DNA from: CAYZAK01 sp964476445
GTDB lineage: Bacteria; CG03; SLGR01; JAGXOG01
Reading direction: 5' to 3'
Assembly: GCA_964476445.1 (NCBI GenBank)
Contig: CAYZAK010000002.1
Coordinates: forward strand, 1-64,000
DNA length: 64,000 nucleotides
Each line of letters begins with the position of its first letter. The stretch's first letter is position 1. The position numbers and the translations under genes are program-made. Positions 1-9,371 of the stretch are shown here, one piece after another. The notes under the pieces were generated by a model. The model did no database searches, was not told the origin of the DNA, and saw only the letters and a list, made by a program, of their open reading frames with translations.

Positions 1-2
1 CC

Positions 3-2543
3 AATACTTCTTCTCATTATTATAAAATTTATGCAGTGGAAGGAAGTAGTTATTCTTCCGGCGGGGCATGGGCTACGCCTTTTCCGGCTTATACTTTAGC
101 TAATGAGCCTATTAATCTTACTGCCTCAGATGTATATGTAAGTTCAGTAACTTTAAACTGGGATTTTAACAGTAATAGGGATGGAACCCGTTACGGTATT
201 TCATATGCTGAAGATGAAAATTTTTCCGTTAATGTCTCCACACCGGTAGATATTAATGATGATTTAACAGCTACTACTACCAATATAACGGAACTTGATT
301 TTGATACTACTTATTATTTTAGAAGCTGGGCGTATAATGGCAATGGTTTTAAATCGGTCTTTTCAAATGTAGAGAGCACAAAAACTTTAAAATTGGAGAG
401 TGCTCCTGCTCCTCCGGAAACGTTTGAAGGAAAAGCTGCATCAACTACATCTATAAAATGGAGTTGGAGTTTATCAAAAGGAGCAACTGCTTACTATATT
501 TACGATGATAATAATGAATTAAAGAAAACAGTTGACGATCCCACCAAAGAATGGGAGGAAACCGGCCTGGAAACGGGAACTGAATATACCCGGTGGATTA
601 AAGCTGGTAATGATTACGGAGTAAGTTCAGATTCTTCAACAGCTACTGCTGTACCGGGGAATTTGTTAAGAAACGAGTTTTTTGAAAATTGGGAAAATAG
701 TAGCGAAAAACCAGAGTACTGGAGTGGTAGTCATTCATTCTCAGCAAATTGGTATCAAGATACCGATAATGTTTTGAAAGGCAATTATTCTGTAAGAGTT
801 GACGGAAACGGCGAAAGAACTTTGGAACAAACTGATAATTTAACAAAGCCAAATACCCAGTATTATGCAAGTATATATGTTATGGGAACTGGTACTGCTA
901 CCATTAGTATTGCATATCCTAGTGGTTATGTCGGCGATTCTAATACTAGGGAACCAGTATCTCTTAATGAGTCTGGGTGGACAGAAATAACTTATTCAGT
1001 AGAAATCGGCGATGTAACCGAAGGTACTAGTGGAGGCCTTGAAATTACCACAGTAGATGAAGGTGGGGCCGATAAATCAAGCACATTATATATTGGTGCT
1101 GCTTGGTTAAGTACTCAAGAACCGCCTGCTGACTGGCCTATTTCCGGCCCCGAAACTCCAGCTAACTTTTCTGGTACTGCACAATCGAATACTGATATAG
1201 AATGGACCTGGAGCTATTCAGGGTCTACTGAGAATATAACCGGGTTCAGATTACTTGATGGTGAGGGGACAACCGTTGAGGACACCGATGTTCTTAAAGC
1301 CAGCTCAGATACCTACACTGAAACTCTTACCGATCCGAATGAAGAATCATCGGTTCGGGAGATAGTTGCCGTAGGACCTCTTGAAGAATCTACCCCAACT
1401 TCCACCGACCCGGTATATACTCTTGCAAATGAACCTACTAACGTTAGCGTGATTGAAGATGCGCGAAGATCAGAATCAGTTCTGTTGGAATGGGATGATA
1501 ATGACAATCCGAACTGGACCAGATACGGTATCTCATATTCCACGGATTCAGAGTTTTCAGTTAATGTGTCCACTCCCGCAAACTATGAGACCGGGCTGGC
1601 CACAACAACCGCCTTGGTAGAAGGGCTGACGCCTCTTACCACCTATCATTTTAAGGTCTGGGCCTACAACAATAATGCGATTATGAGTGCAGGTGTGGAG
1701 ACTTCAACCCAGACCCGTGCCGTCGGTCCTCAGAATTTTGAAGTTATAAGTAAGAGCTCTTCGACATTAGTGTACGGTTGGGACGCATTGGATGTGGAAG
1801 GTAAAACGGTAGATAGTTATCATATAATAGACCCTGAAACTTCTCCGCCTCTAGTAGACAGTACTAATGATACAAGTTATGAAGAGACAGACCTTTCTGC
1901 GAACACCGCTTACGAAAGAATGATTGTAGCTGAGTTTGATGACGGTGAGTATTCGGACAGTTCTGTTGTAAAGACATTCAGAACTCTGGCCGAACCGCCG
2001 GCGTCCGTGGACAAGGAAGATGAATCAAAAGCGGCTGAGACCAGCATAACCATAAAATGGAAAGGCAGCGCACCGCAATACAGAATTAAACGGGACGGTT
2101 CCATTATTGAAGATCAATGGAGCGCCGCGTCTGTTATGGCGGCAAGCGGTTCCGGAGCGCTGAGTGTAAGTGAAGTGGAATATACGGATACGGGATTAAG
2201 TCCGGGAACCGAATATACCTACACCATATATTCCTTAAACGACGACGGCGAGGTGGACGAAGATAATCCCATCACTATAACGGCCCAAACCACTGTTATT
2301 GAAGGTTATGACCCGGTCCAGCAATTCAGTACTCCAGCGAATCCGGAAATTAAGTTCGGAAGCGAAGCAGAAGAGGTCACAGTTTACACCCAGAGAGGTA
2401 CGGAAGTGATTAATCTGGATAAATCCGGAAATAATAATATTATCTGGACTCCTGATTCTAATTTAGAATCCGGACTGTATATCTACCAGGTTGAGACTAC
2501 TGATGGCGATACGGAATACGGCTCTATTGTAATAGCTAAATAA
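3..2543 (+). CDS. Secreted Fn3-repeat protein with type-IX-like C-terminal domain (5' partial)
   Basis: The reading frame is open to the left edge, so the true start and any signal peptide lie outside the window; the GTG at 36 is only an internal valine codon. The visible part is a chain of fibronectin-III-like modules. Two of them are close copies of each other (around 115-360 and 1430-1690), sharing the stretches TRYGISY and FSVNVSTP. Around 660-1120 lies a carbohydrate-binding-like jelly-roll segment. The last 75 or so residues have the FlgD/type IX sorting-domain pattern: a GLYIYQV strand and a final basic-ended strand, SIVIAK. It is followed after 74 bp by a PorV-like barrel, as are the other proteins here with this tail. 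Probably a cell-surface or secreted adhesive protein; the ligand is unknown. Confidence 0.8.
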   Translation, partial: NTSSHYYKIYAVEGSSYSSGGAWATPFPAYTLANEPINLTASDVYVSSVTLNWDFNSNRDGTRYGISYAEDENFSVNVSTPVDINDDLTATTTNITELDFDTTYYFRSWAYNGNGFKSVFSNVESTKTLKLESAPAPPETFEGKAASTTSIKWSWSLSKGATAYYIYDDNNELKKTVDDPTKEWEETGLETGTEYTRWIKAGNDYGVSSDSSTATAVPGNLLRNEFFENWENSSEKPEYWSGSHSFSANWYQDTDNVLKGNYSVRVDGNGERTLEQTDNLTKPNTQYYASIYVMGTGTATISIAYPSGYVGDSNTREPVSLNESGWTEITYSVEIGDVTEGTSGGLEITTVDEGGADKSSTLYIGAAWLSTQEPPADWPISGPETPANFSGTAQSNTDIEWTWSYSGSTENITGFRLLDGEGTTVEDTDVLKASSDTYTETLTDPNEESSVREIVAVGPLEESTPTSTDPVYTLANEPTNVSVIEDARRSESVLLEWDDNDNPNWTRYGISYSTDSEFSVNVSTPANYETGLATTTALVEGLTPLTTYHFKVWAYNNNAIMSAGVETSTQTRAVGPQNFEVISKSSSTLVYGWDALDVEGKTVDSYHIIDPETSPPLVDSTNDTSYEETDLSANTAYERMIVAEFDDGEYSDSSVVKTFRTLAEPPASVDKEDESKAAETSITIKWKGSAPQYRIKRDGSIIEDQWSAASVMAASGSGALSVSEVEYTDTGLSPGTEYTYTIYSLNDDGEVDEDNPITITAQTTVIEGYDPVQQFSTPANPEIKFGSEAEEVTVYTQRGTEVINLDKSGNNNIIWTPDSNLESGLYIYQVETTDGDTEYGSIVIAK

Positions 2544-2580
2544 CAATTTAACAGTAGTAAAATATAAATGGAAATAAGTA

Positions 2581-2598
2581 TTTAGTCAGTAAACTAAA
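2581..2598. promoter_or_regulatory. AT-rich inverted repeat between cargo and barrel gene
   Basis: TTTAGT and ACTAAA form a perfect 6-bp inverted repeat around a 6-nt loop, 19 bp before the start of the following barrel gene and just ahead of its GGAGG ribosome site (2609-2613). It could be an operator or a weak mRNA hairpin. There is no U-tract, so a terminator is unlikely. Confidence 0.25.
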
Positions 2599-2617
2599 AG
2601 ATAAAAACGGAGGCAAA

Positions 2618-3568
2618 ATGAATAAAAAAATATTAACAGCGACCGCGGCGGTAATTTTGGCCGGGTCGGTCTGCGTCAGGGGAGCGTTTGAGGATCCGGT
2701 TTGGAGTATCCGGGGAGCGGGAAAAGGGGGAGCGTATCTTGCCAGCGCTGACGATGCCTCCGGGTTTATGGCTAATCCGGCCACTCTTTCTGAAGTATTT
2801 ATGATAGAGGGTATGTTTTCCTACCACAAACCATACGCCGGGCTGGACGGGATAAATTTAAGCCGGGGAAACTTAGCTTTTGTGTATCCTCAGTACCGGT
2901 TTGCCAACATTGGAGTGGCGGCGACAACATTTGACGGTGATGATCTTTACAAAGAGACGACCCTGCAATTGAGTGGAGCCAAAGAGTTATCCAGCGTAAT
3001 TGACGCAATTTCACCCATGCAATTAAGTATGGGGCTCAGTTTAAAATATCTTTATCACGGCTACAACTGGAGCGATGATATGGAAGCCTTAGGCGACCCC
3101 ATAACCGACACCGATGGAGCGGGAGCGGTAACCGCAGATCTGGGAATTCTGTTTCAGCCCACGTATAAGTTTCCGATAGCCCTGTCTTTAAACAACCTCA
3201 TTCCCGCGGATGTGGGTATAGAAGAAGAGGACATAGTGCCCATGGAAGTTCAGCTGGGCGCGGCCTACAGGATGGGAATGATAGGAATGTTTGAAAACGT
3301 TACTCCCGAATTTAAAGTGGGTTACCGTAATCAGGAATGGGGAGACGACGCGGATAAAATTAGTTACGCGGCAGGAATAGAAACCTGGCTTGCCGAGAAC
3401 ACCGTGGGACTCCGTATGGGGGTTAACAATAATGAACTGGCCGTGGGAGCAAGTTACGAGCATTTCTTAAGCAACATGGGATTCCGGATAGATTATACGG
3501 CCTTGTTATCTAATACCATAGGAGATAATTTAGGAAGTCACCGGGTTGCCACAACCGTTAAATTTTAA
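2618..3568 (+). CDS. PorV/UPF0164-like outer-membrane beta-barrel protein
   Basis: 316 residues with a clear signal peptide (about 1-22, ending near VRG-AF). The N-terminus has the family signature of PorV/PorQ/UPF0164 barrels: an alpha-helical plug region with GAGKGGAYLASADDASG followed by MANPATLSE, then alternating amphipathic strands and a terminal aromatic (VKF). The start is set by a strong GGAGG 4 nt upstream. In type IX secretion, PorV shuttles proteins carrying the C-terminal domain across the outer membrane. That role here is inferred from the family and from the position directly behind a protein with such a domain. It could instead be a general porin. Confidence 0.75.
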   Translation: MNKKILTATAAVILAGSVCVRGAFEDPVWSIRGAGKGGAYLASADDASGFMANPATLSEVFMIEGMFSYHKPYAGLDGINLSRGNLAFVYPQYRFANIGVAATTFDGDDLYKETTLQLSGAKELSSVIDAISPMQLSMGLSLKYLYHGYNWSDDMEALGDPITDTDGAGAVTADLGILFQPTYKFPIALSLNNLIPADVGIEEEDIVPMEVQLGAAYRMGMIGMFENVTPEFKVGYRNQEWGDDADKISYAAGIETWLAENTVGLRMGVNNNELAVGASYEHFLSNMGFRIDYTALLSNTIGDNLGSHRVATTVKF

Positions 3569-3579
3569 GGACATATTAA

Positions 3580-4692
3580 ATGGAAAAGATTAAAAAAAAT
3601 ATAATTTCCGGGTTCCTGGCCGTATTTTTTTCAGCGGTCCCATCGCTGGCCACCAGTATATCGGTCACTGCTGTTAGTGTCTCTGAGAATATGGCTACTG
3701 TTGAGATAAACAGCGTTATTGAAATAAGAGAGATAAAAATAACCGATAACGATATTGAAGTCACCGATGATGTCATATTTCATACGGCTGAGGCCCGGAA
3801 AGTTGTAAAAAACGCTGTATTTTCCCGTACTCCAAGCGATGAAACCATAAAAAGAATTAATTATAAAGTTACCAGCCTTGAACCCTACGACGCGGAAGGT
3901 TCTTCACTGGCCGGTTTCGCGTCGGTGACTTTTAACGGAGAACTTGAAATAAAATGCCGTATTTTTGAATCCCGGTACAACGAGGGGGAATACTGGGTCA
4001 ACTGGCCGGCTAGATCTCCCGATGAAGAAGCCGGTGAATCGGAGTGGAAGGACCAGGTCCTTATAGTAAACACTCGGGTTAAAGAGATAGTAGAGCAGGC
4101 GGTGCTTGATAGATTTACGGAAGACGATTTTACCGTAGATACAACTCCCCAGGTTGATGTAGAAGTCACTCAGTCGGAAATTTACACCCCTCTTACAGTA
4201 ACCTCGGTTAACATAAATAAAGTTAACGGCCGTGGCGGGATGGTAGGTTCGGGTATCGTGGTTTTAAATCACGCTGTAAAAATAAGCGATATTGAACTTT
4301 ACGAAAGACTGGGGCAGACTTTCATAGAGCTTCCTTTGCAGCAATACAGGGATGTGGAAATTTACAGCAGCGATCTGCGAAATGCCATAAAAGAAGCTTT
4401 AAGTTCCGAAAATGCTTCTGAAAACACTTCCAATAAAATAGGGTTCCAGCTTCAAAGAAGCCGGATGGAAAAGATTCCCACCGATACCCCTATGTACAAA
4501 TGTTCTGTTACCGTAAACGAGGCCCTGGGAATGAATCTGACCGTAATAGACGGGGCCACCTACGACGCTTTTGTCAGCTGGCCTTCAGTCCGGGAAGACG
4601 GGGAATATGTGGATAAAGTACAGGCCGTAAACAGCGATGTAAAAAAGGCCATAGAAGAAGCTGTGCTGACTAAATACCGAAAGGAAAATTAA
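3580..4692 (+). CDS. Exported protein of four tandem SpoVG-like domains
   Basis: 370 residues with a signal peptide (about 1-25, ending PSLATS). The rest is four repeats resembling SpoVG: about residues 27-82 (short, degenerate), 94-180, 204-276 and 286-367. Each has the SpoVG order: an opening V-T-x-V strand, a conserved beta hairpin, an aromatic/MP-like segment (VNWPAR, IELPLQ, VSWPSV) and a closing helix (EIVEQAVLDRF, NAIKEALSSE, KAIEEAVLTKY) that follows an N-S/N-T turn. SpoVG is normally a single-domain, roughly 90-residue cytoplasmic DNA/RNA-binding regulator. Export and four-fold repetition are unusual. It starts 11 bp after the barrel gene, so the two are probably co-transcribed. A role in binding nucleic acid outside the cytoplasm is an inference only. 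Confidence 0.72.
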   Translation: MEKIKKNIISGFLAVFFSAVPSLATSISVTAVSVSENMATVEINSVIEIREIKITDNDIEVTDDVIFHTAEARKVVKNAVFSRTPSDETIKRINYKVTSLEPYDAEGSSLAGFASVTFNGELEIKCRIFESRYNEGEYWVNWPARSPDEEAGESEWKDQVLIVNTRVKEIVEQAVLDRFTEDDFTVDTTPQVDVEVTQSEIYTPLTVTSVNINKVNGRGGMVGSGIVVLNHAVKISDIELYERLGQTFIELPLQQYRDVEIYSSDLRNAIKEALSSENASENTSNKIGFQLQRSRMEKIPTDTPMYKCSVTVNEALGMNLTVIDGATYDAFVSWPSVREDGEYVDKVQAVNSDVKKAIEEAVLTKYRKEN

Positions 4693-4743
4693 TAATCTTA
4701 AATTTTTTAATTTAGAAAATAAAATTTATTAATATATATACCC

Positions 4744-6126
4744 ATGATAAAAAAAATCAAAATAGCTGTCCTGGGCCTAATACTCTCCCTATTTTTTACT
4801 TTATTCAGGCCGTCTTTACATGCTGCGAACAATATAAAGGTATATTTTAACCATCCCGAGATTTCCACCACTACATCACAGATAGCCAATCCCCATACCG
4901 GTTTGGACGAATCTCTTTTAGAATTTATAGAGTCAGCCGGCAGCGATGATGTTCTGTACGCCAGTTTTTACAGAATGACCGATGAAACGTACACCGACGC
5001 TTTCAACGACGCCCTTGACCGGGGGGCCACGGTCTATTTTATGACCGATGGCAACGATGGAGATAGCGACGCTTACGATAATATTAAATCCACAAAGATG
5101 GCAGCCGACAGTGGAGATGATCACAGTATGCACAATAAGTTTGTGGTTTTAAAAGACAGTGCGGTGTGGACAGGTTCGGCCAATCTTACCTCCAGCGCAT
5201 TTTACGAGCAGAACAACAATGCGGTCACGGTATATTCGAAAGACCTGGCCGGTTTGTACGAGGATGAATTTTTGTACATGTGGGAAGAGGAAAAGTTTTC
5301 CGATGACAAGGATCGCGCCGATCCGGGTGGCAGCGTGGAAGTTGACGGAGTTGAGGTTGAAGTCTATTTTTCTCCCTACGGGTCGAATTCCAGGGTGATA
5401 AGCGATTATATAGATGAATCTGAAAATTCTATTATATTTAACATGTACACCTTCTCTGAGGCAGAAGTCAGAATTATTGACGCCCTAAAAGAAGCCCATG
5501 ACCGGGATGTAACGGTAAAAGGCGTTGTGGACCGGACCCAGCGGTCTACCTCCGTAAGGGCTAAAGAAGAATTGAGCAAATACGGTCTGGATGTTATACT
5601 TGATAATAATCCTTACGGATTACTGCACCATAAATTTGTTGTTATCGATCACGGCACGCCGGATGCTAAAGTTATTACCGGTTCCTACAACTGGACTACC
5701 CAGGCCAATAGTGACCACGATGAAAATTTTTTGGTTATTCACTCTTCCGCGGTTGCCGGTTTATTCTGGGAGGAGGCCCAGAAAAATTATTCCCTGGGAT
5801 CCGGCGGAGAGATTACCCGGGGCAATCCCGCTGTTGATGAGGTCCGGGTTTATCCTTCTCCGGCAAATTTTACCGACAGGGTGCATATAGGATATAGACT
5901 GTCCGCGGGCGTGACGGATGTTGATATTTCAATCTATACCGTATCCGGTGAAGAGGTGGTAAATATGGAACCCCGGTTTTATCCCGGCGCAGAGAACGAG
6001 ACGGTCTGGGATTTAAAAAACTCCTCGGGAAACGATGTCGCCCCGGGACTTTATATGGTCAAAGTGGCCGGGACCACAGGTGACGGCACTTTTTACGAAA
6101 TTGAAAAATTCGCGGTTGTAAGATGA
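4744..6126 (+). CDS. Secreted phospholipase-D-superfamily protein with type-IX-like C-terminal domain
   Basis: 460 residues: signal peptide (1-28), two PLD-type half-domains, then a sorting-type tail (about 365-460). The two HxK motifs are at about H130-K132 (HNKFVV, then TGSANLT) and H295-K297 (HHKFVVID, then TGSYNWT). Two such motifs normally form one active site cleaving phosphodiester bonds through a His nucleophile. In the first motif the usual Asp position is Lys, with an Asp just after it. The tail has YPSP, GLYMVKV and a final KFAVVR. The family includes nucleases and phospholipases; the substrate cannot be told. An AT-rich TATATA lies 3 bp before the ATG and no ribosome site is visible. 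Confidence 0.82.
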   Translation: MIKKIKIAVLGLILSLFFTLFRPSLHAANNIKVYFNHPEISTTTSQIANPHTGLDESLLEFIESAGSDDVLYASFYRMTDETYTDAFNDALDRGATVYFMTDGNDGDSDAYDNIKSTKMAADSGDDHSMHNKFVVLKDSAVWTGSANLTSSAFYEQNNNAVTVYSKDLAGLYEDEFLYMWEEEKFSDDKDRADPGGSVEVDGVEVEVYFSPYGSNSRVISDYIDESENSIIFNMYTFSEAEVRIIDALKEAHDRDVTVKGVVDRTQRSTSVRAKEELSKYGLDVILDNNPYGLLHHKFVVIDHGTPDAKVITGSYNWTTQANSDHDENFLVIHSSAVAGLFWEEAQKNYSLGSGGEITRGNPAVDEVRVYPSPANFTDRVHIGYRLSAGVTDVDISIYTVSGEEVVNMEPRFYPGAENETVWDLKNSSGNDVAPGLYMVKVAGTTGDGTFYEIEKFAVVR

Positions 6127-6242
6127 TTCGAAATAATATAAAAAAACGGACAAGTTATATTGAAAACCAAAAAATTAAAAAGTCAGTTTCAATACAGCCT
6201 GGAAATTATATAATAAAATAGAGTATTATTTTTTAAAAGATA

Positions 6243-7160
6243 ATGAAGAACAAATTTTTAATATTGTGTAGTATTATTATGTTTTTACCCGCAGTATTGC
6301 GCGGCGGGTCGGGAACGACCTCGGCTAATTTCCTTAAACTGCCCCAGGGAAACAGGGCCACGGCCATGGGATCAAGTTTTGCGGCCATCGCCGAGGGACC
6401 GACCGCTGTTTATTGGAATCCGGCCGGTCTGGCAGTAGGTTTTTTGAATGAAGGCCGGATGGTTTACAACCGGTGGGTCTCCGGGATACACTACGGTTTT
6501 GCAGCCTATCGCCACGATCAGGCCATCGGCGGGTTCGGGCTTGGTATAACTTATTTAAACTCCGGTGCAATAACTCAACGACCGTCCGGCCGGGCTGAAG
6601 AGGGTACCTATAAATTTGAAAATATAGCTGTTACCGCCGGCCAGGGAGTCAGGATAAATGAGAATTTCAATGTGGGGGTGAACTTAAAATTTATAGGTGA
6701 GAATACAGCCGGAAAGACGGCTAACGCCCTGGCTGTGGGTCTGGGTGGTCAGTACAGCGATAATATAGATGAAAATCATTTATTGATGGTGGGCATTTCC
6801 CTAGATAATCTTGGTACCAAGATGGGGTACGATTCTAAGTATCATCTCCCCGCGGTTATAAGGGTTTCGGTTGCCGATGAAACTTTAGGGGGAAAGTTGA
6901 CAGGCGGTGCAGAAGTAGATTATTATATTACAGATGACAGCGTTGTTGGGGGGGTGGGTATGGAATTTTCTCCGGTACACTTTTTGCATTTAAGAGGGGG
7001 GTACAGATTTGGAAAAGAGATTAACAGGTTACCTTACGGAATAACCCTTGGGTTTGGGATTGAATACGTGGAAGATTTAGAGTATCTTATTGACTACAGT
7101 TTTGCTCCTATGGGAGATTTGGGTTTTGTAAACAGGGTGGGGCTGGGAATCAGGTTTTAA
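6243..7160 (+). CDS. PorV/PorQ-family outer-membrane barrel
   Basis: 305 residues, signal peptide 1-21. This is the most typical PorV-like member of the window: ANFLKLPQGNRATAMG, then FAAIAEGPTAVYWNPAGLA, followed by regular beta-strands and a terminal GLGIRF. The 116-bp gap before it contains a TATAAT (6209-6214) with a weak TTTCAA 16 bp further up, so it may have its own promoter, and also a near-perfect inverted repeat (6159-6167 with 6186-6193). It sits behind the PLD-like secreted protein and may serve as its outer-membrane shuttle (inferred from family and position). Confidence 0.8.
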   Translation: MKNKFLILCSIIMFLPAVLRGGSGTTSANFLKLPQGNRATAMGSSFAAIAEGPTAVYWNPAGLAVGFLNEGRMVYNRWVSGIHYGFAAYRHDQAIGGFGLGITYLNSGAITQRPSGRAEEGTYKFENIAVTAGQGVRINENFNVGVNLKFIGENTAGKTANALAVGLGGQYSDNIDENHLLMVGISLDNLGTKMGYDSKYHLPAVIRVSVADETLGGKLTGGAEVDYYITDDSVVGGVGMEFSPVHFLHLRGGYRFGKEINRLPYGITLGFGIEYVEDLEYLIDYSFAPMGDLGFVNRVGLGIRF

Positions 7161-7169
7161 ATAAATTTT

Positions 7170-8123
7170 ATGATAAAATTTAAAAAAATATTAATATCGT
7201 CAGTATTGTTTCTTCTTTTCCCGGCAGTTGTAAATGCCGCCGGAAACGACAAAGATACCGAGCACCTGGTGGCCCGGCGTATTTCTCCTACCAGATACGA
7301 AAAAACCGGAGAGGATCTGTCCGTTCATTTTATAGACGTGGGACAGGGTAATGCCGTATTTATTGAAACCCCTTCGGGAAAGAATTTATTGTACGACGGA
7401 GGAGGATCGCCGGCCTGGATGAAGACCTCCTGGGACCCCGGAGAAAGGATTGTTGTACCTTATATAAAAAAACTGGGCTACGACAGGATAGACTACGTGA
7501 TTGTTTCCCACGCACACGGTGATCATATAGCCGGTCTTGTGGCTGTGCTTAAGGAATTCGATATAGGAGTCGTTTTTGACCCCGGATACGATCATACCGG
7601 GCAATCGTATACCGAGTTTTTAGAAGTAATTGATCAGCTGGATATAAGTTTTGATATAATGAGAGCCGGACAGGGGGATAAGATAGATCTTGGGGAAGAT
7701 ATTGTAACCACTATTTTCGGCCCGCCGGAGGACTACTATTTCAGAGGTACTAATTCGGACATAAACAACAATTCCATAGTTTTAAAATTAAAGTACGGGG
7801 AAGTAAATTTTCTTTTTCCCGGAGACCTGGAAACAAGGGGAGAAAAGTACTGTGTAAGACAGTACCGGGAAGATTTAACAGCCAATGTTCTCCAGGTCGG
7901 TCATCACGGTTCCCGGACTTCTTCCACCATGCCCTTTTTAAGACAGGTTCTTCCCGAAGTGGCCGTAATTCCGGTGGGAGAAAACAACACCTTCGGTCAT
8001 CCCCGGCCGGAGGCCCTTAACAATCTAGAGCAGGTGGGAGCGGAAATATACCGGACGGACTACGACGGTACGGTAATTGTATACACCAACGGGGAACAGT
8101 TTGTGGTTGAGACAGCCGAATAA
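7170..8123 (+). CDS. Exported ComEC-type metallo-beta-lactamase-fold hydrolase
   Basis: 317 residues with a signal peptide (about 1-23, VNAAG) followed by a complete MBL fold of the type fused to ComEC/Rec2. Metal ligands are present: SHAHGDH at about H114-H119, the FPGDLE strand and GHHGSRTSS near residue 245. The opening strand HFIDVGQGNA is characteristic. In ComEC this domain is thought to degrade the non-transforming DNA strand. Here it stands alone and is predicted periplasmic or exported. It begins 10 bp after the barrel gene. Nuclease activity is likely for the family, but other phosphoester substrates remain possible. Confidence 0.82.
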   Translation: MIKFKKILISSVLFLLFPAVVNAAGNDKDTEHLVARRISPTRYEKTGEDLSVHFIDVGQGNAVFIETPSGKNLLYDGGGSPAWMKTSWDPGERIVVPYIKKLGYDRIDYVIVSHAHGDHIAGLVAVLKEFDIGVVFDPGYDHTGQSYTEFLEVIDQLDISFDIMRAGQGDKIDLGEDIVTTIFGPPEDYYFRGTNSDINNNSIVLKLKYGEVNFLFPGDLETRGEKYCVRQYREDLTANVLQVGHHGSRTSSTMPFLRQVLPEVAVIPVGENNTFGHPRPEALNNLEQVGAEIYRTDYDGTVIVYTNGEQFVVETAE

Positions 8124-8134
8124 ATTGGGTGTAT

Positions 8135-8164
8135 TTGTTATCTTTTACCGTAACAATTTTGTTT
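8135..8164 (+). terminator. Possible weak intrinsic terminator
   Basis: TTGTTA (8135-8140) and TAACAA (8151-8156) can pair around a 10-nt loop and are followed by TTTTGTTT. The stem is AT-rich and weak, but it lies 11 bp after the stop of the exported hydrolase, in the longest gene-free stretch of this region. Confidence 0.35.
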
Positions 8165-8236
8165 AAAAAAAAAACAAACAGTTAAAAAGTATAAATAAAT
8201 TTTGCATTTATATATTTTTTTTTTATAATTTAATTT

Positions 8237-8271
8237 ATACTTATAAGGTAGGATCCTTTAATACTTATAAT
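8237..8271 (+). promoter_or_regulatory. Repeated TATAA-rich upstream region with -10-like box
   Basis: The 10-mer ATACTTATAA occurs twice, at 8237-8246 and 8261-8270, 24 bp apart, flanking a GGATCC palindrome with AAGG and CCTT arms. The second copy extends into TATAAT (8266-8271), a good -10 element about 45 bp before the ATG at 8317. No convincing -35 box is visible. The spaced repeat could be an operator. The rest of the 8124-8316 gap is AT-rich with no recognisable gene. Confidence 0.35.
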
Positions 8272-8316
8272 CATATTTCAAAAGTGGAAAATAAAAAAAC
8301 AAACGGAGAAATAATA

Positions 8317-9369
8317 ATGAAATTAAAAACCGGCCTCAGTTTTTTACTGATAATTTTTACAGTTCTTGTAATCAATTCTAAAAATGTTTTTGCCGATGTT
8401 GATGAGGGTTGGGGGCTAATAAGCGAAATTGCTTTCGATGACAGCGGAGACGACTGGAGCAGCTGGCTGGAAATATATGTGCTTGAAGATACTAATATTG
8501 AGGGTTCCCGCCTTTACCATCGCCATAATTTATCCGGGGATGAATTTGAACATGCTTTTACCTTTCCGGATGTGGATGTGGAAGAGGGAGATTATTTGAT
8601 AGTGGAATTTAACGTAGAACACGGTGATTCTCATCAAACTACTACGGCCCCCAGGGTTTTTTACAGTACCTATCCCGATCGGGGGGATAATGCACCGTTT
8701 AGTACTCAGGGCGCTCTTTATTTAACCGAGCCTGACGGTAGCGTCTGGTCGGACGCAGTGATGTTTTTTGCCGAGAGGGCGACTACTTTTCATATGGATG
8801 ATGAGTATGATATGTTCGTCTCTTCCGGATTCTGGTCCCCCGCCGCCGACGCAGGGTGGGGTACGGAAGATTACCGGGAAGTAGTTCCCGGCGGCGAGGG
8901 TAGTTCCGGCCAAGATGGAATGTCTCTGCAGAGAATAAACGACTACAGTGAAGGAAGACCTGAAAACACCAATACGGTAGATGATTGGGAGTTTGCACCC
9001 ACTACCCGGGGATACGGATACGTAGAAATTGAACCTGTACAAGACTTACTAAGGGTGGAAAATTCCCCATTTTTTCCTCACGAATCAATTGATCCGGCTG
9101 AGGCCAGGATTTCTTACAGAAACTCGGAAGATAAATCAATGCGGACTACCATTAAAATATTTGATACTGACGGATATGCGGTGCGAACCCTTTTAAGATA
9201 TGAAAGTATAGCTCCCGGAGAATGGGAATTTGTAACATGGAACGGCGAGGACGAATACGGTGATATACTGCCCATGGGCATTTACATAGTGCATATAATG
9301 ATGGAACCCGGCGACGGGGGGGATATAGAACAGGACCAGGCGCCGGTGGTCATAGGACGTGACTTTTAA
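8317..9369 (+). CDS. Secreted lamin-tail-like protein with type-IX-like C-terminal domain (copy 1)
   Basis: 350 residues from the ATG at 8317, chosen over an in-frame GTG at 8284 because GGAG lies 8 nt upstream and a signal peptide then begins properly. After the signal (about 1-26) comes a lamin-tail-like beta domain: GLISEIAFD, WLEIYVLED, a segment around GDYLIVEFNV, then FSTQGALYLT. The C-terminus has the FlgD-like pattern (WNGEDEYGDILPMGIYIVHI). The ending PVVIGRDF departs from the usual basic last residue. A paralogue with the same layout is at 14351. Lamin-tail domains occur in bacterial secreted nucleases and surface proteins; no catalytic residues are seen here. The next gene, a barrel-HhH fusion, begins 3 bp later. 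Confidence 0.72.
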   Translation: MKLKTGLSFLLIIFTVLVINSKNVFADVDEGWGLISEIAFDDSGDDWSSWLEIYVLEDTNIEGSRLYHRHNLSGDEFEHAFTFPDVDVEEGDYLIVEFNVEHGDSHQTTTAPRVFYSTYPDRGDNAPFSTQGALYLTEPDGSVWSDAVMFFAERATTFHMDDEYDMFVSSGFWSPAADAGWGTEDYREVVPGGEGSSGQDGMSLQRINDYSEGRPENTNTVDDWEFAPTTRGYGYVEIEPVQDLLRVENSPFFPHESIDPAEARISYRNSEDKSMRTTIKIFDTDGYAVRTLLRYESIAPGEWEFVTWNGEDEYGDILPMGIYIVHIMMEPGDGGDIEQDQAPVVIGRDF

Positions 9370-9371
9370 TT

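Noticed and set aside
643..870. Minus-strand frame of 75 codons inside the Fn3 gene, one of many similar antisense frames
   Set aside because: It lies fully within a well-supported gene on the other strand, with no homology or start signals.
8124..8316. The longest gene-free stretch, considered as a possible small RNA or riboswitch
   Set aside because: It is AT-rich with weak inverted and direct repeats but has no conserved riboswitch core or stable GC stem. I keep only the weak terminator and the promoter-like repeat.
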